DNA of 5,669 nt, from assembly GCA_050743385.1 (NCBI GenBank), contig JBOGFJ010000014.1:1-5669 (forward strand), read 5' to 3'. The translations under genes and the position numbers were made by a program. Below are positions 1 to 4,824 of this stretch, one piece after another (positions within the stretch are counted from its first letter, which is position 1; the number at the start of each line of letters is the position of its first letter). This stretch comes from JACDBD01 sp050743385. GTDB taxonomy: Bacteria > Actinomycetota > Acidimicrobiia > IMCC26256 > JACDBD01. The notes below the pieces were generated by a model. That model saw nothing but the letters and a program-made list of their open reading frames with translations. It was not told the DNA's origin and searched no databases.

Positions 1-369
1 CGACGGGGCTGGGCATCGAAGGCGCCAGTGAAGACCCAGGCTCGCATCGACGTGCCCCGTGGTGGCCGGGAATTGTCCGCGGGCGGGGTCGAGGTGGCAG
101 GAGTGGCGTGGGCGCCTTCGCGTGGGATCGACGCGGTCGAGCTCCAGGTCGACGAGGACGCTTGGGTCGAGGCGGAGTTGGCGGCGTCGCTGTCGGACAA
201 CACCTGGCGGCAGTGGCGCATGCCTTGGAACGCCAGGCCTGGCCGGCACACGCTGCGGGTGCGTGCGACCGACGAGCGCGGCGTCGTACAGCCCGCCCGC
301 GGGAGCGGGCCGTACCCGGATGGAGCGAGCGGCTACCACACCGTCCGCGTCCAGGTGGCGGCCAGGTGA
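1..369 (+). CDS. Sulfite-oxidase-family molybdopterin oxidoreductase, C-terminal fragment (Mo-co dimerisation domain)
   Basis: The frame is open from the first base and ends at TGA 367-369, so only about 122 C-terminal residues are visible and the true start lies upstream. GTG at 28 is an internal Val codon. The visible part begins with a GWAS...VKTQARIDVPR stretch and continues into a beta-rich domain containing GVAWAPSRGIDAVELQVDE, a W-x2-W pair, PGRHTLRVRATD and a final GYHTVRVQV. This is the pattern of the C-terminal Ig-like dimerisation domain of sulfite oxidases and related enzymes. The family uses a mononuclear molybdenum-pterin cofactor, often exported, to oxidise or reduce small oxyanions or sulfoxides. 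The Mo-binding domain is outside the window, so the substrate cannot be named. The stop overlaps the next gene's start (GTGA), suggesting one transcript and translational coupling. Confidence 0.85.
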   Translation, partial: RRGWASKAPVKTQARIDVPRGGRELSAGGVEVAGVAWAPSRGIDAVELQVDEDAWVEAELAASLSDNTWRQWRMPWNARPGRHTLRVRATDERGVVQPARGSGPYPDGASGYHTVRVQVAAR

Positions 370-1703
370 CCGCAGGGGCGCTCGACCTCCGCTTGCTGCC
401 GGCCCACGTCGAAGAGGTTGCCCATGGCGACGGCCTGGACATCCTGGTGCGCCTCGGGCCCGTGCTGGCGGTCGCCGTCGTCCTGGTGTGGGCGGCGCTA
501 ACGCAGCTACCGCGCCAGCGCGGCCGCGGGATGACGCAGGCGGGAGCAGCCGCCGGTTTCGGCCTCGCCGGCGTGCTCCATTTGATGCTGGTGCCGTCAC
601 ACGCCCGCGAGAGCGTTGTGGCTGGGGTGTTCTTCGCCACCGCGGGGGTCGCGGAGGTCGCGGTGGCGTGGTTCATGGCCACGCACCCGGTTTCGCGCAT
701 CTCCGTTGCGGTCGGGCTCGTCGTGGTGGCGGCTCTGCTGGCGGTGTATGTCATCTCGCGATGGTGGGGGCTGCCCTTCGGGCTGGGCGGCGAGGCCGTC
801 GACGCCCTCGGCGTGATGTCGAAGCTGCTCGAAGCGGGTGCGGCGGTACTCGCGGTCGGCGCCGCGGCAGGCTGGCGCACGAAACGGCCGACCCCGAACG
901 AGGCGCTCGCCGGCCTCGTCGGGGCGACGGCGTTGCTCGCCCGGCCCCTGTTCGATCTCGGCCCACGACCGGCGGGTGTTGCCGCCGCGCTCGCCGGAGC
1001 GATCGGCATGCAACTCATCGGTGGGCGGCGTCACCGCGACTGGAGCGCGGCGGTGATCGACGGCGCGCTCGTTGCCCTGCTGCTCCGGGGTGACGCGCCG
1101 TGGTGGGCGCTGCTCGCCGGCGGCGCCGTCGCGAGCGCGCTGCGACGGGCGCAGCACGGCTGGGGCGGAGCGCTCGTGCCGCCCGCGCCACTCGCCGTGC
1201 TAGTGGTGCTGTGGGCCGTGCCCCGGGCTCGATTCGAGATCCTCCACGTGAGCCATCCCGACGAGACGCTGGCGGCCGTCGCGAGCTTCGGGATCGCCGT
1301 CAGCATGGCGACCGCGGCGTGGCGGACGGGACGCCTCCCGGTCCTCGTGGCGTTCCTCGGCGCGCACCTGGCGGTTCAGGGCCTCCGGCTCGCTGCCGAC
1401 CGCACGAGCATCGAGGCGGTTGAGGTACCTGGCTTCTCGCTGGGTCTCTTCCTCCTCGCCGCCGTCGCCGTCACCGGCCCGACCGACGCCGGGCGCGGTC
1501 TCGCTGTCGCCGGAGCGGTGCTCGCCGGCGTGGCCGATGCCTTCTTACGCGACCTCGGTGTCGCCTACGCGCCGTTGGTCGGGGTCGTCACAGCGGGCCT
1601 CGTCGTGGCCGCGGTCCGCCTTGCCGGCACCAACCGGCGCCCCGTTGCACTCGGTGGAGCGGCTTCACCGCGGGCCGGACGCGACGGGGGAAGCGGACCG
1701 TAG
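366..1703 (+). CDS. Multi-pass integral membrane protein of unknown function
   Basis: A 445-residue, strongly hydrophobic protein with roughly 11-13 predicted membrane helices by eye, e.g. residues 26-46, 57-77, 84-105, 110-131 and 145-170, then further Ala/Leu/Val-rich spans to about residue 427. The tail is hydrophilic and Arg/Gly-rich. GTG at 366 is chosen because it overlaps the upstream TGA as GTGA; an in-frame GTG at 447 is the alternative. The first third, with GVLHLMLVPSHARES, a helix pair and then VISRWWGLPFG and MSKLLEAGAA, resembles a common actinobacterial membrane-protein module that I know only as uncharacterised. His72 and His79, at the start of that module, are possible metal or heme ligands, which is speculation. 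Coupling to the molybdoenzyme suggests related function, but no transport or enzyme motif is recognised. It converges on the seleno-redoxin gene with only 21 bp between stops. Confidence 0.8.
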   Translation: MTAGALDLRLLPAHVEEVAHGDGLDILVRLGPVLAVAVVLVWAALTQLPRQRGRGMTQAGAAAGFGLAGVLHLMLVPSHARESVVAGVFFATAGVAEVAVAWFMATHPVSRISVAVGLVVVAALLAVYVISRWWGLPFGLGGEAVDALGVMSKLLEAGAAVLAVGAAAGWRTKRPTPNEALAGLVGATALLARPLFDLGPRPAGVAAALAGAIGMQLIGGRRHRDWSAAVIDGALVALLLRGDAPWWALLAGGAVASALRRAQHGWGGALVPPAPLAVLVVLWAVPRARFEILHVSHPDETLAAVASFGIAVSMATAAWRTGRLPVLVAFLGAHLAVQGLRLAADRTSIEAVEVPGFSLGLFLLAAVAVTGPTDAGRGLAVAGAVLAGVADAFLRDLGVAYAPLVGVVTAGLVVAAVRLAGTNRRPVALGGAASPRAGRDGGSGP

Positions 1704-1724
1704 CGGCAGGCCGATCGAGGTTCC

Positions 1725-2345
1725 CTACGCCTGGAGTCGGGCGACCGCTCGTTCCACCTCATCGAAGGGAACGTGCATCTCGAGCGAAACGTCCCGGAAG
1801 CGAATGGTCCCGGATTCGTCGATCAGCCAGAAGGAATGCGTCGAGAACGGGCCCATGCTTCCCGGGAGGTCGTAGATCTCGAACGCGCGCGCGACCGACG
1901 TGTCGGTGTCGGCCAGGATCGGCACGTCGATGCCGAGGCGCTCTGCCATCTCTCGCGACGTGTCGAGGTCCTGCACCGACGCCGCGAAGACCTCGACCCC
2001 TTGGTCCTCGAGTCTCGCCTTGGCCTCCTGCAGCTCGACCAGCTGCTCCTCACACGGTCCTCAACTGGCGTGTTCGTAGAAGTAGAGCAAGACGTCGCGC
2101 TTCCCGCGGTATGCCGTGAGATCTACGGTCTCGCCGGTCGTGGCCGGCAGCGCGACGGTCGGTGCCTCCACGCCTTCCCTGAGCGCGAGCTCGTTCGCCG
2201 AGTCCGAGCCACCACTGCTACCGCGGCCTGACACCGCGACCGCTACCAGCGCTACCGCGCCCGCAAGGAGCGCCGCGGCTACGGCGATCTGGGTCAGGCC
2301 CGGACCGTGGCGCCGCGCCGTGGATCGTCGATGCTTGGTGCTCAC
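1725..2345 (-). CDS. Membrane-anchored peroxiredoxin/thioredoxin-like selenoprotein (in-frame TGA read as Sec95, UGPC motif)
   Basis: Read through one in-frame TGA (2063-2061), this frame encodes 206 residues. Residues 1-16 are basic, 17-38 form a signal-anchor helix (AVAAALLAGAVALVAVAV), and a Ser/Gly linker follows. The redoxin domain starts near residue 58 (GVEAPTVALPATTGETVDL, then YRGKRDVLLYFYEHAS). Sec95-Gly-Pro-Cys98 sits at the end of that beta strand, where thioredoxin-fold proteins carry CxxC. Downstream, in the same frame, are LEDQGVEVFAAS, RLGIDVPILADTDTSVARAF and HSFWLIDESGTIRF, typical of AhpC/TSA-type redoxins. Cysteine homologues would read CGPC. GTG at 2345 is chosen because it puts a basic N-terminus before the helix and lies 7 nt after a TAGGGT box. 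Expected role: thiol-dependent reduction of peroxides or disulfides outside the membrane. The alternative is a pseudogene from a Cys (TGC/TGT) to TGA mutation, but there is no other damage and a SECIS-like hairpin follows the TGA. Confidence 0.82.
2030..2046 (-). promoter_or_regulatory. Bacterial SECIS-like hairpin downstream of the in-frame UGA
   Basis: On the minus strand, GCAGCU (2046-2041) pairs perfectly with AGCUGC (2035-2030) around the loop GGUCG (2040-2036). Twenty nucleotides separate the UGA from the loop. Known bacterial SECIS elements place an apical loop with a G in its first two positions about 16-37 nt after the UGA; the E. coli fdhF element shows GGUCU there. This hairpin fits both rules. 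I found no convincing lower stem: the bases next to the 6-bp helix are A opposite A and G opposite G. SelB binding is inferred, and short GC-rich hairpins are not rare in such genomes. Confidence 0.7.
2061..2063 (-). other. UGA codon predicted to encode selenocysteine (Sec95)
   Basis: On the minus strand the codons run GAA CAC GCC AGT TGA GGA CCG TGT GAG, i.e. E-H-A-S-U-G-P-C-E. The TGA replaces the N-terminal, nucleophilic position of a thioredoxin-like CxxC motif, the position most often occupied by Sec in bacterial redox selenoproteins. The frame stays open for 94 codons before it and 111 after it until TAG at 1727-1725. That downstream part keeps clear redoxin-family sequence and the GC-rich third positions of its neighbours. 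Confidence 0.82.
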
Positions 2346-2352
2346 ACGCAAG

Positions 2353-2358
2353 ACCCTA
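2353..2358 (-). promoter_or_regulatory. Possible -10 box of the seleno-redoxin gene (leaderless arrangement)
   Basis: TAGGGT on the minus strand matches the actinobacterial TAnnnT -10 pattern and lies exactly 7 nt before GTG 2345. That spacing would start the transcript at or near the start codon. No Shine-Dalgarno sequence precedes the GTG, which is consistent with leaderless translation. No good -35 match is seen at 16-18 nt upstream, so this is tentative. Confidence 0.35.
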
Positions 2359-2401
2359 GCAAGCAACGACAGGCTGTAGTTCGCGGCGCTCTCGCCGTCA
2401 C

Positions 2402-2407
2402 TACACT
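2402..2407 (+). promoter_or_regulatory. Possible -10 box for the TlpA-like gene
   Basis: TACACT matches TATAAT at four of six positions and lies 33 nt before the TTG start, in the 95-bp gap between the two divergent redox genes. The -35 candidate TTCGCG at 2380-2385 is poor. This is a weak call based on position and partial consensus only. Confidence 0.2.
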
Positions 2408-2424
2408 CCGTCGTAGCCAGCGAG

Positions 2425-2437
2425 AGGGGAGGGGAGG
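2425..2437 (+). promoter_or_regulatory. Purine-rich ribosome binding region deciding the TTG start of the TlpA-like gene
   Basis: The run AGGGGAGGGGAGG offers two overlapping Shine-Dalgarno cores before TTG 2441. The nearer GGAGG ends only 3 nt from the start and the farther AGGGGA ends 10 nt from it. It supports starting at the rare TTG, rather than at the later in-frame GTG (2519), which has no comparable site and would remove the basic residues before the membrane helix. Confidence 0.6.
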
Positions 2438-2440
2438 TAG

Positions 2441-3055
2441 TTGCCGCTCCTACCGGAGGACGCGCCGACCGGCCCTGTCCGGGGTGGGCGATCGCCGCGG
2501 CGGCGACGGCGTCGGGGGGTGTGGGTCCTCGCCGTGGTCGTGGGCGCCGCGGTCGTAGCCGGCACGGTAGCGCTCGCTTCATCGGACCCTCCGTCGCCGC
2601 CCGAGCAGGGGACGCCGGTCTCGGGCGAGGCCCCGCAGTTCGAGCTGGAAGGCTTGCGTGACCCCGACCGGACCATGTCACTGTCCGACTTCCGCGGCCG
2701 GCCCGTCGTCTTGAACTTCTTCGCGTCGTGGTGCGCACCGTGTCGCCGCGAGATGCCGGCCTTCGAGTCGGCCTACGAGAAGGTGAAGGACGACGTTGCC
2801 TTCGTCGGGATTGACAACCAGGACATCCGCTCCGATGGCGTGGCGCTCCTCGAGGAGACGGGCGTGAGCTACCCGGCCGTGTTCGACCCCGAGGGCGATG
2901 TTGCACGCGAGTTCGTCGTTCTGGGCATGCCGACGACGATCTTCGTCTCCCCCGAGGGCGAGATGCTCGAACGGGTGACGGGCGAGATGAATGAGGACCG
3001 CCTCCTGGCTGCAATTGATCGGCTCTTTCCTGGTGAGCGGCCTCACAACGATTAG
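2441..3055 (+). CDS. TlpA/ResA-like membrane-anchored thiol-disulfide oxidoreductase
   Basis: The 204-residue protein begins with a very basic segment (residues 14-25, including six consecutive Arg), then one membrane helix (about 27-47) and a Pro/Ser linker, so the rest should lie outside the membrane. The thioredoxin-fold domain starts near residue 62 (EAPQFELEGL, then SLSDFRGRPVVLNFFASWC). The redox motif is W97-C98-A-P-C101, followed by RREMPAFE. The cis-proline loop is GMPTT with Pro154, followed by IFVSPEGEM. These are standard features of the TlpA/ResA/CcmG group, which reduces disulfides in apocytochromes or other exported proteins. The Asp-Asn-Gln after FVGI replaces the more usual hydrophobic/Asn residues. 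It is transcribed away from the seleno-redoxin gene and ends by overlapping the stop of the CcmG-like gene. The physiological substrate is not evident. Confidence 0.88.
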   Translation: MPLLPEDAPTGPVRGGRSPRRRRRRGVWVLAVVVGAAVVAGTVALASSDPPSPPEQGTPVSGEAPQFELEGLRDPDRTMSLSDFRGRPVVLNFFASWCAPCRREMPAFESAYEKVKDDVAFVGIDNQDIRSDGVALLEETGVSYPAVFDPEGDVAREFVVLGMPTTIFVSPEGEMLERVTGEMNEDRLLAAIDRLFPGERPHND

Positions 3056-3723
3056 GGCGGTCGGGTTCGGTAGTCGTCGTTCTCACTCGTGTACTCCTCG
3101 CCGCTGAGCACCTGGGCGAGCACGTCGTCGAGCGTCGTGGGCCCGACCGCGCCAATCAGCTTGGCCATCACGATCCCGCGCCAGTCGACGACGTAGGTCT
3201 CCGGCACCCCGAACACCCCGTAATTCAGTGCGGTGCGGTTGCCGGGATCAGTCACCTGCGGGAACGTGAGACCGAATTCTTCCCGGAAGCGGCGGGCTTG
3301 GTCGGCGTCGTCGTTCCAGACGACTCCGACGAGGGCGATGCCATCCTCGCTCTGGCTTTCGGCGAAGGCCCGGAGGTGAGGCGCCTCCGCCCGGCACGGC
3401 ACGCACCACGACGCCCAGAAGTTCACGACGTAGGGTCGGCCGGCGAGCTCGCCCGAGTTGAGCGTGCCGCCGTCGAGGAGGGGCAGCTCCCATTGCGGGG
3501 CGGGCTTGCCGAGCAGCGGTGAGCGGGCGAGAGACCAGTCGGTGTTCTTCCCGAGGTTGCGGCCCAGGACGACGCCGATGACCATGAGCACGACCGCGCC
3601 GATGCCGAGCATGGTCCAGCGAACCGGGTGTCGCGGACGATCGATCCGATCACGGCGAGCATCGGGGGGCTTGGCGGTGACGGATGGCTCGCCCACGCGA
3701 GTCGGAGCCGGCTCGGTGCTCAT
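3052..3723 (-). CDS. ccmG: CcmG/DsbE-like thiol-disulfide oxidoreductase
   Basis: The 223-residue protein has a charged N-terminal tail (1-35), one membrane helix (about 36-54: TMLGIGAVVLMVIGVVLG) and an exported thioredoxin-fold domain. It shows GKPAPQWELPLLDG, NFWASWC107-V-P-C110, VVWNDD, then a G-V-F-G-V-P174-E-T cis-Pro loop followed by VVDWRGIV. The GVPE loop and the Trp/Asn/Asp-rich strand after the active site are CcmG/DsbE hallmarks. In that family the protein reduces the heme-binding CxxCH cysteines of apocytochrome c and is itself recharged by CcdA or DsbD. ATG 3723 is preferred because it overlaps the ccdA stop as ATGA; a GTG at 3735 would add four residues. It is the last gene of the minus-strand operon. 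Whether it serves cytochrome c maturation or the redox proteins nearby is open, since no Ccm or Ccs gene is visible. Confidence 0.87.
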   Translation of the reverse strand: MSTEPAPTRVGEPSVTAKPPDARRDRIDRPRHPVRWTMLGIGAVVLMVIGVVLGRNLGKNTDWSLARSPLLGKPAPQWELPLLDGGTLNSGELAGRPYVVNFWASWCVPCRAEAPHLRAFAESQSEDGIALVGVVWNDDADQARRFREEFGLTFPQVTDPGNRTALNYGVFGVPETYVVDWRGIVMAKLIGAVGPTTLDDVLAQVLSGEEYTSENDDYRTRPP

Positions 3724-4448
3724 ACCGGCGGCCACCCCAGCCGGGCGAACTCACGTTGGAGGGGGATGAAGAAGCTGCGCCACGTGCCCGTCACGAACAG
3801 GATCCCGACCGCGATCAGCAGCACACCACCGGCGGTCTCGATGGCGCGGCTGTGGCGCCGCAGCCAGCCGAGCGATCCGCGAGCACGCTGGAAGCCGAGA
3901 GCCAGAAGCACGAACGGAATGCCGAGGCCGATCGAATAGAGGGCAAGGAGGGTGGCGCCCCAGGCCACGGTCTCGGTCGTAGCCGCCAGCGTGAGCACGG
4001 TCGCCAGCACCGGGCCGATGCACGGCGCCCACCCGAACGCGAAGGCCATCCCCAACGGGAACGCCGCTCGCGGTCCACTCGCCATCCGGCCGAGGTCGAA
4101 GCGTCGCTCCCGGGCCAGCCACGGGAGGTGCAGCGCACCGATGGTGACCAGGCCGAGCACGATGATCCCGACGCCCGCAATGCGGATGATCAGCGGGAGG
4201 TTGCGGGTGACGAGCGCGCCGAAGAACGCGAACGACGCTCCGAGCGCGGTGAACACGAGGGTGAACCCCGCCACGAACAGCAGCGCCGCGCGCAGGGTGA
4301 GCGCCCGGGTCTCACGCTCGCCCAGCTGCGACACCGGGAGCCCGGAGACGAACGACAGGTAGCCGGGCAGCAGTGGCAGGCAGCAGGGGGAGGTGAACGA
4401 GATCACGCCGGCGACCATGGCGACGAGCGGCATCGCGAGCGGGCTCAT
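3720..4448 (-). CDS. ccdA: CcdA-type transmembrane electron carrier (DsbD beta-domain family)
   Basis: A 242-residue protein with about six membrane helices. The first conserved Cys motif is S-P-C22-C23-L-P-L-L-P-G-Y near the N-terminus. The second is G-W-A-P-C143-I-G-P at the start of the fourth helix, giving the inverted-repeat pair of Cys-Pro helices typical of CcdA. The family moves reducing equivalents from cytoplasmic thioredoxin across the membrane to exported thioredoxin-like proteins. ATG 4448 puts the first helix right at the N-terminus, as usual; an in-frame GTG at 4544 would add a Pro/Trp/Cys-rich extension overlapping the upstream gene and is unlikely. No clear Shine-Dalgarno precedes the ATG. 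The second Cys (Cys23) directly after the functional one is a slight departure from the common PCVLP form. The gene overlaps its partner, the CcmG-like gene, by 4 bp. Confidence 0.93.
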   Translation of the reverse strand: MSPLAMPLVAMVAGVISFTSPCCLPLLPGYLSFVSGLPVSQLGERETRALTLRAALLFVAGFTLVFTALGASFAFFGALVTRNLPLIIRIAGVGIIVLGLVTIGALHLPWLARERRFDLGRMASGPRAAFPLGMAFAFGWAPCIGPVLATVLTLAATTETVAWGATLLALYSIGLGIPFVLLALGFQRARGSLGWLRRHSRAIETAGGVLLIAVGILFVTGTWRSFFIPLQREFARLGWPPV

Positions 4449-4481
4449 GCCACGACGGAGTGAACGAGCACTCGCCGCCGG

Positions 4482-4495
4482 CTCCGGTGCCGGAG
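4482..4495 (-). repeat. Short inverted repeat between the small membrane protein gene and ccdA
   Basis: CTCCGG and CCGGAG are perfect inverted copies separated by 2 nt, starting 2 nt after the upstream stop codon. A hairpin of about 5 bp with a 4-nt loop is realistic. There is no T-tract, so a full intrinsic terminator is unlikely; it may only tune read-through or mRNA stability, or be chance in GC-rich DNA. Confidence 0.3.
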
Positions 4496-4497
4496 GA

Positions 4498-4770
4498 TCA
4501 GCGTGCCACCCATGCCAGCACCCACAGGGCCACGACGGCGCCACCGACCCGGGTGAGCACGTGGTGCGTGTCGAACGGGAAGGGGTTCCACCCGGTCACC
4601 GGGGCAGCCAGGCCGACTAGGAAGAGGCCGGTGCCGAGCACGAGCAGGGGCCAGCCGACGCGCTTGTGCCAGTCGCGAGGCCGCAACACGCGCCGCGGCG
4701 GCGTGTACGGGCCCCGCTGCTTCTTCGGGCGGTGCTTCGGTCGCCCGGACCGCCGTTGCGACTGCGTCAC
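4498..4770 (-). CDS. Small two-helix membrane protein of unknown function
   Basis: A 90-residue protein. Residues 1-38 are very basic (many Arg/Lys, with GRPKHRPKKQRGPYTPPRR). A first helix runs about 39-57 (GWPLLVLGTGLFLVGLAAP). A short loop follows with WNPFPFDTHH, and a second helix runs about 71-89. The positive N-terminus predicts an N-in, C-in hairpin with the loop outside. The start is GTG 4770, behind a G-rich but non-canonical stretch. It lies 54 bp after the thioredoxin-domain gene and 49 bp before ccdA, all in one direction, so co-transcription is likely. Its composition and hydrophobic pattern differ from a chance frame, but I do not recognise a family. The two His residues in the external loop are noted without claim. 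Confidence 0.65.
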   Translation of the reverse strand: MTQSQRRSGRPKHRPKKQRGPYTPPRRVLRPRDWHKRVGWPLLVLGTGLFLVGLAAPVTGWNPFPFDTHHVLTRVGGAVVALWVLAWVAR

Positions 4771-4824
4771 GAGCCGCCCCCCGTTGCTCGTCAGCGCCTA
4801 TTACGACAGACGGTAGTAGTAAGA

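Noticed and set aside
59..1093. Long plus-strand open frame across the molybdoenzyme end and the membrane protein.
   Set aside because: Arg/Gly-rich low-complexity translation typical of an alternate frame in GC-rich DNA; it contradicts the recognised gene in that region.
1704..1724. A terminator between the convergent membrane protein and seleno-redoxin genes.
   Set aside because: The 21-bp gap shows no stable hairpin followed by a T-run on either strand.
1725..2345. The redoxin gene as a pseudogene or sequencing error rather than a selenoprotein.
   Set aside because: Not excluded, but less likely: only one lesion, it is TGA rather than TAA or TAG, it lies exactly at the catalytic residue, the frame is intact on both sides, and a SECIS-like hairpin follows.
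2061..3155. A 364-codon minus-strand open frame leading into the TGA, which could suggest a much longer selenoprotein N-terminus.
   Set aside because: Upstream of about 2345 it runs antisense to the well-supported TlpA-like gene and is low-complexity Arg/Pro/Ser sequence. The signal-anchor helix gives a natural N-terminus at 2345.
3684..4463. Plus-strand 259-codon frame opposite ccdA.
   Set aside because: Very polar Arg/Glu/Gln/His repeats with no domain, directly antisense to the clear CcdA gene; a composition artefact.
4449..4544. N-terminal extension of CcdA from GTG 4544.
   Set aside because: Would add a Trp/Pro/Cys-rich tail not seen in the family and overlap the upstream gene by 47 bp; ATG 4448 places the first helix correctly.
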